Shown: positions 1-7,487 of the stretch, piece by piece
Numbering within the stretch: the stretch's first letter is position 1
How the letters are laid out: each line of letters opens with the position of its first letter
Assembly (NCBI GenBank): GCA_002817055.1
Contig: MUCU01000071.1
Location: 1-31,988, forward strand
Direction of reading: 5' to 3'
From: SAR202 cluster bacterium Io17-Chloro-G7
Lineage (GTDB): Bacteria; Chloroflexota; Dehalococcoidia; UBA3495
Length of the DNA stretch: 31,988 nt
Position numbers and translations under genes: made by a program
The notes under the pieces: model-generated
The model's input: the letters and a program-made list of their open reading frames with translations, nothing else
Database searches by the model: none
What the model was told of the DNA's origin: nothing

Positions 1-307
1 CCGTCGACTCAACCATCACTACCCCTCCCCAATTCCATCATGATGGCTACTATTTTATACAAATTTCAAATTGCCATTAAGACGCGATTGCCCTGGACGC
101 TTAGGGGCTTTCCGGTGAGCCGCCGACGATTAGGGAGGCTATGTGTTCGCTGTCCGTTACTGCACAGAAAATCGAACCTGAAGCGCGGTTTTTAAGGCAT
201 TATGGAGAAATAACTGCCGGGGCGCACCACGGCGAACACAACCTGTGATCGGGAGGCTGCCCGCCGTTTACAAGCTGACGGATTGATGAATATTGACCAA
301 AATCCCC
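1..307. other. Non-coding stretch downstream of thiD
   Basis: No open frame with a start, ribosome binding site and protein-like composition is visible on either strand. It lies past the 3' end of the minus-strand thiamin operon, but I see no hairpin followed by a T-run that would be an obvious terminator for it. Confidence 0.5.
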
Positions 308-1102
308 TCATCCCCACAGCATATAAAAATGGTTCAGCGGGCCGTGACCTCGACCCACCGGAAAAGACCTGAGAATGGCCTCGGTCACGAATTCTTTGGC
401 CAACTCGACCGCATCCAAGAGGCTCATGCCTTTGGCCAAACCGGCTGCTACTGCTGAAGCAAAAGTACAGCCGGTGCCGTGGGTATTTACCGTTTCGATT
501 CGCGCGCTGGTAAATTCATGGAAAGATGAACCGTCGAAGAACAGATCGGTGGCCGGGCCTTCCCGATGACCACCCTTGATCACCACGGACTTTGCTCCCA
601 TGGAGATGAACTTTCGGGCGGCGGCTAGCATTTGTGCATCGGAGTCGATCTTCATGCCGGTCAGAGCTTCGGCTTCCGGTATGTTGGGAGTTATTACCGA
701 GGCCAAGGGCACCAGCAAAGTTTTCAAAGACTCAATAGCGTCTTCCCACAATAATGCGTCGCCGCTTTTGGCCACCATCACCGGGTCCACCACAATCCAC
801 GGCACCGGGCGCCGTTGAAGCTCAGAAGCCACGCACTGGATAATAGCGCTGCTGGCCAGCATGCCCGTCTTTACGGCGTCGGCGCCGATATCCGACAGCA
901 CGGCCTCTATCTGGGCGGAGATTGTCTCGGTGGGCATTTCATGGACCGCAGTCACGCCAACTGTGTTTTGAGCGGTTATCGCCGTTAGGGCCGAAGTTCC
1001 GTAAACGCCCAAGGCCGCAAAGGTTTTAAGGTCGGCCTGGATGCCAGCGCCTCCGCCCGAGTCAGACCCGGCTATGGTCATCGCGGTGGGGACGGTCCTC
1101 AC
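308..1102 (-). CDS. thiD: Hydroxymethylpyrimidine/phosphomethylpyrimidine kinase ThiD
   Basis: Cytosolic ribokinase-fold enzyme that phosphorylates hydroxymethylpyrimidine (HMP) and then HMP-P, giving the HMP-PP used by thiamin-phosphate synthase. The N-terminal motif [20 protein letters not shown] is the classic ThiD substrate-binding segment. [20 protein letters not shown] and the C-terminal [18 protein letters not shown] (anion hole and catalytic Asp region of the family, here with HGTGC) are all present, and the length is normal. The start is placed at GTG 1102-1100 because it overlaps the tenA stop as GTGA, which suggests translational coupling. A TTG at 1138 and an ATG at 1081 are in frame; the ATG begins directly at the conserved motif. 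It is the last gene of the TPP-riboswitch operon. Function is near certain; only the exact start is open. Confidence 0.95.
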   Translation of the reverse strand: MRTVPTAMTIAGSDSGGGAGIQADLKTFAALGVYGTSALTAITAQNTVGVTAVHEMPTETISAQIEAVLSDIGADAVKTGMLASSAIIQCVASELQRRPVPWIVVDPVMVAKSGDALLWEDAIESLKTLLVPLASVITPNIPEAEALTGMKIDSDAQMLAAARKFISMGAKSVVIKGGHREGPATDLFFDGSSFHEFTSARIETVNTHGTGCTFASAVAAGLAKGMSLLDAVELAKEFVTEAILRSFPVGRGHGPLNHFYMLWG

Positions 1103-1761
1103 TCCGGCCACACTTGGTCCTGGCAGGCCATATCCCAAAATTCCAATTCATAACGGAGCACGTCCCGGAAGATGCCAGCCATCCGGGTCCGGTCAGCTTC
1201 GGACACGGTCGCAGAGTCCACCGTTCGGCGCAGCCAACCCACGAAATCCTGAATGCCCTGGCTGGTGTGGATGTCGATCCAGGTCTGATAGTAGAAATTC
1301 TCGGGCCTCTTGCCGCCGGCTTCCAGTCGTTGAGCCCAGTCTAGGTACGGCCACTCCATTGCCAGCAACGTGGTGACTAAGTCTAGGAATGTTCCTTCAT
1401 AAGCCGTGCGGCGAAGGTAGCCGCTGTAGTGCTGCGTCGTGGGACGATAGGCCAAAGATGCCACCTGCTGGGGCGATAGGCCGCGTTCTTTAAAAGCATT
1501 CTGAAACAAGCCCTCTTCACCCCCCAAACCGAGATGGAGGAAGCTTACCACCTGGCGAGTGGCGTCGAAATCGGGGGATTTGGCTGCCGCCATGCTGAGC
1601 AGAACAGCCCAGTCCCTAAGGAAAAGGTAGTCTTGGTCGAAGTAAATATCGAATGTGGCTCGGGGCAGCGTATTGTCTCCCAATTGGATCACAAAGGGAT
1701 GTGAGACCACTCGTTCCCAAACGGAGCCAACGCCAGCCCGCAAATCCTCGCTCAAGCCCAT
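1099..1761 (-). CDS. tenA: TenA/thiaminase II family protein, Cys-less type
   Basis: All-helical TenA/THI-4 family enzyme of thiamin pyrimidine salvage, which releases HMP from aminopyrimidine or formylaminopyrimidine breakdown products. Length (220 aa) is typical. Asp44 in [10 protein letters not shown] and Glu205 in YELEFW fall at the numbers of the substrate-binding Asp and Glu of Bacillus subtilis TenA. The residue expected to be catalytic Cys135 is Met135 followed by Glu136 (LLAMEWPY), and the only cysteine is near the C-terminus (213), so this resembles the TenA_E group rather than TenA_C (inference from position, not an alignment). ATG start with AGGAGG about 10 nt upstream. Its TGA overlaps the thiD GTG. 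Genomic context supports a role in pyrimidine salvage rather than general thiamin destruction. Confidence 0.9.
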   Translation of the reverse strand: MGLSEDLRAGVGSVWERVVSHPFVIQLGDNTLPRATFDIYFDQDYLFLRDWAVLLSMAAAKSPDFDATRQVVSFLHLGLGGEEGLFQNAFKERGLSPQQVASLAYRPTTQHYSGYLRRTAYEGTFLDLVTTLLAMEWPYLDWAQRLEAGGKRPENFYYQTWIDIHTSQGIQDFVGWLRRTVDSATVSEADRTRMAGIFRDVLRYELEFWDMACQDQVWPE

Positions 1762-2006
1762 CGCGCTTAGGTCCTCCTAATAGTAGTGGGGCTAGTACTG
1801 TTTCTATCGATATTTGATTGATGGATCAACACCCTCCATCCCTTCAGCAAACTCAGGGCAGGCCTGACCTTCCCCCAAAATGGGGTAGGGACCTATTCTC
1901 AGCCCTTTCACCAGGTGGAATTAATTTGGGTACTGACCCGGTAGGCTCGTGTCCGTCGGCGCCATTTTAAGGCAGTGCTAGCGGAATTTGTGTGCCACGC
2001 CCCGGA

Positions 2007-2408
2007 TTAACACTCTTGAGACGGCCCTTCTGGTGGGTCCTCAGGCGACGTTTGAGTTGGCCGTTCTATTGGATTCTCTCGTTCTAAGGGATTCTCTATG
2101 GAAGTTAGGCTCCAAGTAGGATCGTCGGAAAATTTGTTATCCAGAAAGCCGATGGCAATGGCTGGCAAAGTTTCGACGTGAAGCCCCGTTTTGACACCCA
2201 TTTCCAATGACAGCTTGGCCACGGCCTCATTGTCGTCGGCTTCCACCATCATCAGGTAATCGTATCTGCCCAACACAGCATATTGACCCATTATTTCTGC
2301 TCCCTCAACCTCAATATTCCGCGTGGACTCGACCACCAAATCATGGTTCTCGTGTAGCAATTTTTGACCAGTTGTTGTCATGGTCCCCAGCAGGAAATAC
2401 AGCGGCAT
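2007..2408 (-). CDS. GYD domain-containing protein
   Basis: Small cytosolic protein of 133 aa. The first ~95 residues match the GYD family: a start like MPLYFLLGTMTTTGQKLL, then VEGAEIMGQYAVLGRYDYLMMVEADD (the namesake motif as GRYDYL) and a ferredoxin-like alpha/beta pattern ending VETLPAIAIG. Biochemical function is not known for this family. The last ~35 residues are hydrophilic and Pro/Glu-rich and contain a tandem duplication (ENPLER-ENPIER). ATG with GGGGAG about 8 nt upstream. It sits inside the thiamin operon, 110 bp after thiY and 245 bp before tenA, on the same strand; the 110-bp gap holds a perfect hairpin. Whether it takes part in thiamin metabolism cannot be told from the sequence. 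Confidence 0.88.
   Translation of the reverse strand: MPLYFLLGTMTTTGQKLLHENHDLVVESTRNIEVEGAEIMGQYAVLGRYDYLMMVEADDNEAVAKLSLEMGVKTGLHVETLPAIAIGFLDNKFSDDPTWSLTSIENPLERENPIERPTQTSPEDPPEGPSQEC
2062..2097 (-). repeat. In-frame 2 x 18-bp tandem duplication in the GYD gene tail
   Basis: Two 18-bp units (2062-2079 and 2080-2097) differ at three positions. They encode the repeated hexapeptide ENPIER/ENPLER in the disordered C-terminal tail. The unit is a multiple of three, so the frame is kept. Confidence 0.8.
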
Positions 2409-2436
2409 CTACCACTCCCCAAATCGCAATTCGTTA

Positions 2437-2460
2437 GCCGGTGATAAGTATATCACCGGC
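2437..2460. other. Perfect 10-bp inverted repeat with 4-nt loop
   Basis: GCCGGTGATA at 2437-2446 and its exact reverse complement at 2451-2460 flank the loop AGTA. It lies between thiY and the GYD gene in the minus-strand operon. No T-run follows on either strand, so it does not look like a classic intrinsic terminator. It could be an mRNA processing or stability hairpin, a leaky attenuator or a protein-binding palindrome. Confidence 0.75.
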
Positions 2461-2518
2461 ATTGTTTGCACCAATCCATGCGGGAAACGCCGTCCGCTTG
2501 GCGGGCGGTCGTCTGCTC

Positions 2519-3610
2519 CTACTGGGCACCGGCTACGAAGCTGTTGTCGAAGGCGGCCATCGGGTCCGTAGATTCCGACAGTCGGCCCGAGTCCACCATC
2601 CACTTGGCGAAATCCTGCCAGCGGGCGTCTTCCTGCCAGCCAAAAACACCGTTGTCCGTAGCCCAAAGCGGCGCCAGCAGCGCCACGCCAGGAATTTCTA
2701 TATCGAGGTCGACTTCAGGCCTCAGCCGTTTTAACAGTTGCACGGCGTCTAGGGGGTCGGCGATGGCGTCTTGATACCCTCTGGTGACTGCTCTGACGAA
2801 CCGATGCACCACATCCGGGTCCTCGGCGATTTTGTCCTCGCTGGCCACAATAACCAACTCGTAGAAGTCAGGGACGCCGTTTTCTTCCATTCGCATGATA
2901 TTTAGCTCGAAGCCCTGGTTGGTGGCGGAAATGGACTCGTGGACCCAGTAGGCCCCGACGATAGCGTCCACAGTATTGCCAATCAGCGCTGGCACCAAGG
3001 AGAATCCCACGTTTACCAATTCAACGTCGTCTAAAGTCAGGCCCTGGCTGCCCAGCATGGATTCCAGAAGCGGCTCATTGGATGGTATGCCCGGCCAACC
3101 AATCTTCTTGCCCGCTAAATCCTTGGGTTCGACGATTCCGGACTCCTTTAACGTCATTACCGAGTTCAATGGATGCTGCACCAGCGCCATAATCGAGACC
3201 ACGGGAACATCTTGCTCGCGGGCTATCAGCACTTCAGTCTGATAGCTGATGCCGAAATCGTCCCGACCGGACGCCACGGTCTGCAACACGGTGGAAGGAT
3301 CGCCGGGGGTGAAAATCTCCACGTCAAAGCCCTCATCAGAAAAGTAACCCCGATCTAGGGCTATAAACAATCCCGAATGGTTGGACCAAGGGAACCAGTC
3401 CAAAGCCACCGACAATTTGGTCAATTCCACCGGCGTTGGGGTCGGCTCTGGGGCGGTAGTGGCTGTAGGCCTCGCAGTCGGGTCCGGGGGTGTTGTCGCC
3501 GTGGGAATCGCCGTTGGCACCGGGACGGATGTTGCCGTTGGGTCGGAACCGCAGGCGGCCAACAGGAAAAGCCCCAGCGAGATTGCCAGCAAAGTTATGA
3601 GTTTAAACAT
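2519..3610 (-). CDS. thiY: Thiamin-pyrimidine ABC transporter, substrate-binding lipoprotein (ThiY/NMT1-like)
   Basis: Extracytoplasmic lipoprotein that would capture a thiamin pyrimidine precursor (HMP or formylaminopyrimidine) for the ThiXZ importer. Residues 1-20 form a lipoprotein signal ending in a perfect lipobox (LAAC, Cys20). Next comes a ~30-residue Thr/Pro/Ala-rich linker, then the NMT1/THI5-like domain beginning LSVALDWFPWSNHSGLFIAL, with ALDRGYFSDEGFDVEI and a periplasmic-binding fold to the end (363 aa). The ATG at 3610 is chosen because AGGAGA lies 9-10 nt upstream; an in-frame ATG at 3634 has no such site and would put charged residues before the signal. It is 113 bp downstream of the permease. 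The substrate is inferred from the family and the TPP riboswitch, not from binding residues. Confidence 0.93.
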   Translation of the reverse strand: MFKLITLLAISLGLFLLAACGSDPTATSVPVPTAIPTATTPPDPTARPTATTAPEPTPTPVELTKLSVALDWFPWSNHSGLFIALDRGYFSDEGFDVEIFTPGDPSTVLQTVASGRDDFGISYQTEVLIAREQDVPVVSIMALVQHPLNSVMTLKESGIVEPKDLAGKKIGWPGIPSNEPLLESMLGSQGLTLDDVELVNVGFSLVPALIGNTVDAIVGAYWVHESISATNQGFELNIMRMEENGVPDFYELVIVASEDKIAEDPDVVHRFVRAVTRGYQDAIADPLDAVQLLKRLRPEVDLDIEIPGVALLAPLWATDNGVFGWQEDARWQDFAKWMVDSGRLSESTDPMAAFDNSFVAGAQ

Positions 3611-3684
3611 GTCACTGTTTCTCCTTTTGCTCATTTACCGAAGTTTCACTTGAGGCCCTTAGTACAGTGGGGTTCCGGCCATGC

Positions 3685-3718
3685 CCTGGCTCGGATCATG
3701 TCCCGGCTCGGACCATGT
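3685..3718. repeat. 2 x 17-bp imperfect tandem repeat
   Basis: Units at 3685-3701 and 3702-3718 (core GGCTCGGAYCATGT) differ at two positions. They fill the gap between the permease stop and the thiY start. Confidence 0.75.
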
Positions 3719-3723
3719 TGTGC

Positions 3724-4656
3724 TTACCTACGTTCCAAGAGCTTGGACTTTTTCTCCGTGTGGTACCAAGGAAGCATTATTCGTTCCAGAAGGCTTGCCA
3801 GGGCAAACAATGAAATACCCATCACCGACAGCAACACGATTGCGGCAAACACCCGAGCCGTCAGGAACAAGGGTTGAGAGTAGGTGATTAAATAGCCAAG
3901 TCCCGCGCTGGCGCCAACCCACTCGCCTATCACAGCTGCGATTACGCTGACGGATATGCCTATTTTGATTCCAGAGAACATGAACGGCAGAGAGCTGGGG
4001 ACCTGAAGCTTGGAGAATATCTGCCAGCGGGATGCCCCCAGGGTCCTCATCATACTGACCATGTCCGGGTCCGCCGATTTCATGCCGTCAACCGTATTGA
4101 CGGCAATGGGATAGAAAGAGATCAAGGCAACGATGATTATTTTGGGTTCTATTCCGTAGCCCACCCAGATGAGCAGCAACGGGGCGATGGCAATGACGGG
4201 AACGGTTTGAGATGCGATTACAATAGGGTAGATTGAGCTTTCCATAATTCTGGAATAAGTGATTAACGCAGCCAGGATCACTCCGGCGGCCAAGGCGGCC
4301 AGGAACCCCAAGGCAACTTCTTTCAGCGTAACCAGCGTGTGATCCCACAAAAGGGCCCGGCTTTCCGCCAATTCCACGGCGACGGCTGACGGAGCGGGCA
4401 GTTGCCACTTGGGCACGTCGCCAACTTGGACCCAAATCTCCCATGCGGCTACCAACGCCGCCAAAATAGCGATTGGTAGACTCAAGGAACGAACGCGCTG
4501 AAAGGCGGATTCTAACCGGCTGCCTCGGATGACCTCCGGCCATTGGTCGGCTGTCAGCGCCACGGTTGAATCGGTCGCGCCAGTCGACACCCCAGACGAA
4601 CCGGAGTTCTTCGTCACATGCGATTCTTGTTCGATTTCTGTGGAGCTTTTGCGCAT
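3724..4656 (-). CDS. thiX: ABC transporter permease (ThiX-like)
   Basis: Inner-membrane subunit of the pyrimidine importer, family BPD_transp_1 (SsuC/TauC/ThiX branch). After a ~50-residue hydrophilic N-terminus, unusually long for the family, come about six membrane segments, starting with LPIAILAALVAAWEIWV. The EAA-like loop that docks the ATPase is visible as MMRTLGASRWQIFSKLQVP followed by SLPFMFSGIKIGI, and the C-terminal segment is VFAAIVLLSVMGISLFALASLL. ATG start at 4656 with no convincing Shine-Dalgarno; the true start may be further in, but no better in-frame ATG precedes the first helix. It lies 92 bp after thiZ and before thiY on the same strand, so it belongs to the riboswitch operon. 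Confidence 0.92.
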   Translation of the reverse strand: MRKSSTEIEQESHVTKNSGSSGVSTGATDSTVALTADQWPEVIRGSRLESAFQRVRSLSLPIAILAALVAAWEIWVQVGDVPKWQLPAPSAVAVELAESRALLWDHTLVTLKEVALGFLAALAAGVILAALITYSRIMESSIYPIVIASQTVPVIAIAPLLLIWVGYGIEPKIIIVALISFYPIAVNTVDGMKSADPDMVSMMRTLGASRWQIFSKLQVPSSLPFMFSGIKIGISVSVIAAVIGEWVGASAGLGYLITYSQPLFLTARVFAAIVLLSVMGISLFALASLLERIMLPWYHTEKKSKLLERR

Positions 4657-4748
4657 ATTTATGGGTTTGGCAGCGCTGCTGGAGGGAACACCGAATCTCT
4701 TTGGGACCTCCGCAGTACTTCTTTAAGAACTGTCCGAATAATTCCCAT

Positions 4749-5540
4749 TTAAATTTCTGTGTGAAGCAGCGCCAAAAGTCGAGATTTGAGTTGAATGAAA
4801 TCCGAGTCGGTTACGTCCTTGGAGTTCCGTGGCCGGGGCAAATCGACCTCCATTACCATTGTGACTCCAGCCGGGCGGACGGATAGCACGTAGATCCGGT
4901 CTGAAAGCAGGATTGCTTCTTCCACGTCGTGGGTGATCAAGATGATCGTCTTTTTTAGGGCATTCCAGAGTTCCATCAGCCACTCTTGCATCTGCACCCT
5001 GGTAAGAGCGTCCAAAGCGCCGAAGGGCTCATCTAAAAGCACCACATCTTGGTCTAGGAGCATGGTGCGAAGGAAAGCCGCCCTTTGGCGCATGCCCCCA
5101 GATAACGCGAAGGGGTATTGGTACTCAAACCCTTTTAAACCGAACAAAGTGGTGAGCTCAAGGGCCCGGCTGCGAGCCTGGCTGCGGGGGACGCCTTGAA
5201 GCTCAAGTCCCAAAGTGGCGTTGTCCAGGACGGTGCGCCAAGGTAGCAACAGGTCCTTTTGTTGCATATAGCCGACTTTGCCCAACCGGTCACCGTCCCG
5301 GTCGCCGTCCAACTCTACGGTTCCTGCGTCGGGACGGTCCAACCCGGCGATGATGTTAAGCAACGTGCTTTTGCCACAACCGCTGGGGCCAATAATGCTG
5401 ACCAACTCTCCAGTGTTAACGGTCAGTTCCACACCGTCTAGGACCTGCTCCCGCTTTCCGTCCACCATGTAGGATTTGTAAACGGAGTCGGCCCAAATCT
5501 TTGGCCGGGTTGTTGTACCGGAGACTGCTTCCTGGGCCAT
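4749..5540 (-). CDS. thiZ: ABC transporter ATP-binding protein (ThiZ-like)
   Basis: Cytosolic nucleotide-binding subunit that powers import through the ThiX permease. All motifs are intact in order: Walker A GPSGCGKST, Q-loop MQQKDLLLPW, signature LSGGMRQRAAF, Walker B VVLLDEPFGALD and H-loop THDVEEA. The length (263 aa) is usual for the nitrate/taurine/thiamin-precursor subfamily. ATG at 5540; the Shine-Dalgarno is weak. It is the first gene of the operon, with ~140 bp between its start and the riboswitch terminator, so its transcription should be gated by TPP. Confidence 0.94.
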   Translation of the reverse strand: MAQEAVSGTTTRPKIWADSVYKSYMVDGKREQVLDGVELTVNTGELVSIIGPSGCGKSTLLNIIAGLDRPDAGTVELDGDRDGDRLGKVGYMQQKDLLLPWRTVLDNATLGLELQGVPRSQARSRALELTTLFGLKGFEYQYPFALSGGMRQRAAFLRTMLLDQDVVLLDEPFGALDALTRVQMQEWLMELWNALKKTIILITHDVEEAILLSDRIYVLSVRPAGVTMVMEVDLPRPRNSKDVTDSDFIQLKSRLLALLHTEI

Positions 5541-5678
5541 GCTGGCTTATAACCTGTAAAATTAACCGCTGAGATCGCACATTAGGCTGAGAACTCCATT
5601 CGACATAATTCTGCCGTCAACCGTGTGATTAGTCAGGCCTTTTTAGCTGGTTGGCAAATAACCGGGCTCCCGGAAAAC

Positions 5679-5710
5679 AAAAAAGCCGCCTGGGAAGTAC
5701 CCATAGCGGC
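5679..5710 (-). terminator. Intrinsic terminator of the TPP riboswitch
   Basis: On the minus strand a GC-rich hairpin (5710-5685; GCCGC pairs with GCGGC, inner GGG with CCC) is followed directly by six T (5684-5679), one G and four more T. It lies ~22 nt after the aptamer and before thiZ, so the riboswitch probably acts by transcription termination when TPP is bound. Confidence 0.85.
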
Positions 5711-5731
5711 AAAAATCGATAGCATATTCTT

Positions 5732-5838
5732 AGGTCGTTTCCCTCCGCTGGCATTACCCAGATCAGGTTCGCAAGGGTCGGCGGCATTTGTGGCCACCCT
5801 CTCAGCCCGGCTAAACCGAGCTCCCCTACGGGCCTAGG
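5732..5838 (-). promoter_or_regulatory. TPP riboswitch (THI element) aptamer
   Basis: Read on the minus strand, the aptamer carries the conserved pyrimidine-sensing part GGCTGAGAGGGT (CTGAGA at 5805-5800) and the pyrophosphate-sensing part ACCTGATCTGGGTAATGCCA followed by GCGGAGGGA (5768-5741). A short P3 arm lies between them, and the flanks TAGG/CCTA can close P1. It starts ~20 nt after the predicted transcription start and controls the six-gene salvage operon. Edges are approximate to a few bases. Confidence 0.96.
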
Positions 5839-5863
5839 CCTATTCGTTTGTTAAAGCGCCCCA

Positions 5864-5893
5864 ATTATAGGAGCGATTCCCGGCTAGTGTCAA
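5864..5893 (-). promoter_or_regulatory. Sigma-70-type promoter of the thiamin operon
   Basis: On the minus strand TTGACA (5893-5888), an 18-bp spacer and TATAAT (5869-5864) are both exact consensus. The start would be near 5857, just before the TPP aptamer. Confidence 0.85.
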
Positions 5894-5905
5894 TCCAGAT
5901 TATTC

Positions 5906-5935
5906 TTGACAACTCATTTGGACGAGCAATACAAT
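5906..5935 (+). promoter_or_regulatory. Divergent sigma-70-type promoter for the DRE-TIM gene
   Basis: TTGACA (5906-5911), an 18-bp spacer and TACAAT (5930-5935). The -35 boxes of this promoter and of the thiamin promoter are only 12 bp apart. It predicts a ~170-nt leader before 6114 that contains the 16-bp repeats. Confidence 0.75.
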
Positions 5936-6035
5936 CCGCCTAAAGGGGGTACTCGCGGCCATTTACCTTAGCCCACGCCCAATACGCGGTAGATTCTCCG
6001 ATTACCAATCCAATCGTTAAATTGGTTAGTTTCAC

Positions 6036-6098
6036 CAAAATCTGGCTTCACGAAACCTAGTTCAAGCAAAACCTAGATCAAACAAAATCTAGCTCAAT
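6036..6098. repeat. Four ~16-bp imperfect tandem repeats in the leader of the DRE-TIM gene
   Basis: Units at 6036-6050 (15 bp), 6051-6066, 6067-6082 and 6083-6098 follow the pattern CAAAAYCTAGNTCAAN; the last three keep CTAG at a fixed 16-bp period. The array ends 15 bp before the ATG, immediately before the ribosome binding site. Confidence 0.8.
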
Positions 6099-6113
6099 CA
6101 AGAGGAGGAGCCA

Positions 6114-7298
6114 ATGCCGGATTGGCCGAAGGTAACATACAAGGAAGAAGGCATGCGGGAAGGCATGCAGATTGAAGATGCTGATATTTCGGTGCAGGAC
6201 AAGGTAGAGCTTCTAGATGCGCTTTCCGAGACCGGCCTCAAGAACATTGTTGTCGGTTCTTTCGTCAGCCCCAAATGGACGCCCCAGATGACTCGCATCG
6301 ACGAAATTGTGACTCAGTTCACTCCTAAACCCGGGGTGACCTACACGGCGTTGGCGCTGAATTCCAGGGGCGTCGAGCGGGCACGGGCCTATTCGCCCCC
6401 GTTGACTATTGAACGCGACGGTTACCCCCGGCTGACCTGCCACATGTGCGACGTTTTTGTGCGCCGCAACACCAACCGCACCCAGATGCAGGAGATGGAA
6501 CGCTGGCCCCAGATCGTCGCCCAAGCTCAAGAGTTGAACATCAAAGAAGCGGGCATTGGCTGTAATGCCAGTTGGGGCTCCAACTTCATGGGCGGCTTCC
6601 CAGTGGACAGCCTCATGACACTGCTGGAAAAAGAGCACGGCATGTGGGACGAGGTTGGCATCAAGGTACGCAGCGTGTCCATGGGCGACCCCATGAGCCA
6701 CTGCACCCCCGCCAAGGTTGAAGAAAGCGTGTATCGGGTCAAAGAACGCTGGCCGGAGATCGACCACTTCCGCTTGCACCTGCACAATGGTCGTAATATG
6801 GCCATCGCTTCGGGCTACGCAGCCATGCGGACCTTGGGACCGGACGATACTCTGGAGTTGGATGGGACCATCGGCGGGTTCGGGGGTTGCCCTTATTGCG
6901 GCAACGGCAGGGCCACCGGCATGGCGCCCACCGAAGACCTGCTCCATATGATGGATGACATGGGCATCGAGACGGGTGTGGACATTGACAAGCTCATCGA
7001 CACTGTTTGGATGGCCGAGCGATTAATCGGGCGTGACCTTTACGGCCATGTGTCCAAGGCTGGCCCGCGGCCCAAGACCGTGTCGCAACTCTACGACATA
7101 AACGCCCCATTCATCGAGACCATGGAGCAGGCGAAGCATTTCAAGAAAGGGCCGGAAGCCTACGAAGGCGGCATTTATCCTTATAGCGAACCCATCACCA
7201 GTCCCTATCGGGAACGGGTGGAAAAGGGGCTGCCCGCCTACGACAGCGCCGAGGGTGACTTCCCTTGGAAGGAAGACTGGTTCCCCGCCAAGTATTAA
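6114..7298 (+). CDS. DRE-TIM metallolyase family protein (HMG-CoA lyase-like)
   Basis: TIM-barrel enzyme of the pyruvate carboxyltransferase/HMG-CoA lyase family, expected to cleave or form a C-C bond next to an acid or CoA thioester; the substrate is unknown. The N-terminal catalytic motif is EEGMREGMQIED: Arg15 is kept, but Glu16 stands where HMG-CoA lyase has the metal-binding Asp. The HxH metal ligands are in FRLHLHNGRN. The active-site cysteine loop is GGFGGCPYCGNGRATG, followed by TEDLLHMMDDMG, as in HMG-CoA lyases. The 394 aa exceed the ~300 of typical HMG-CoA lyases, with a ~90-residue C-terminal tail ending FPWKEDWFPAKY. ATG with AGGAGGAG three bases upstream of the CCA-ATG junction. 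Monocistronic, with its own promoter. The fold is certain, the reaction is not. Confidence 0.88.
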   Translation: MPDWPKVTYKEEGMREGMQIEDADISVQDKVELLDALSETGLKNIVVGSFVSPKWTPQMTRIDEIVTQFTPKPGVTYTALALNSRGVERARAYSPPLTIERDGYPRLTCHMCDVFVRRNTNRTQMQEMERWPQIVAQAQELNIKEAGIGCNASWGSNFMGGFPVDSLMTLLEKEHGMWDEVGIKVRSVSMGDPMSHCTPAKVEESVYRVKERWPEIDHFRLHLHNGRNMAIASGYAAMRTLGPDDTLELDGTIGGFGGCPYCGNGRATGMAPTEDLLHMMDDMGIETGVDIDKLIDTVWMAERLIGRDLYGHVSKAGPRPKTVSQLYDINAPFIETMEQAKHFKKGPEAYEGGIYPYSEPITSPYRERVEKGLPAYDSAEGDFPWKEDWFPAKY

Positions 7299-7338
7299 AT
7301 AAGCCCAGGGTCGAAACACAGCCATTTGCATAGAAAGC

Positions 7339-7367
7339 GGGGTCGCTCCGATAATGTGAGTGACCCC
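7339..7367 (+). terminator. Hairpin downstream of the DRE-TIM gene, probable terminator
   Basis: GGGGTCGCTC (7339-7348) pairs with GAGTGACCCC (7358-7367), ten pairs including one G-T, around a 9-nt loop. The following GTTAGTATTGTGTT is only moderately T-rich, so termination strength is uncertain. Confidence 0.55.
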
Positions 7368-7389
7368 GTTAGTATTGTGTTCGCTTCAT

Positions 7390-7428
7390 GGTGTTCGGTC
7401 CAAGTGTTCGGTCCAAGTGTTCGGTCCA
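7390..7428. repeat. Three perfect 13-bp tandem repeats
   Basis: GTGTTCGGTCCAA is repeated exactly at 7390-7402, 7403-7415 and 7416-7428, in the gap before the antitoxin-like gene. Confidence 0.9.
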
Positions 7429-7487
7429 AGGTACTTGACTAAAATCGGTGCGAGACATGAGTAGGCGTGAGCGAGGTGCATATCTCA

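Noticed and set aside
1880..1910. Possible second TPP riboswitch upstream of tenA (GGGCTGAGA on the minus strand, CTGAGA at 1902-1897)
   Set aside because: The pyrophosphate-sensing half (CTGATCTGGGTAATGCCAGC type) is absent downstream, so the match is only a short word.
6036..6098. CRISPR-like array
   Set aside because: Units are direct tandem repeats without spacers, and no cas genes are present.
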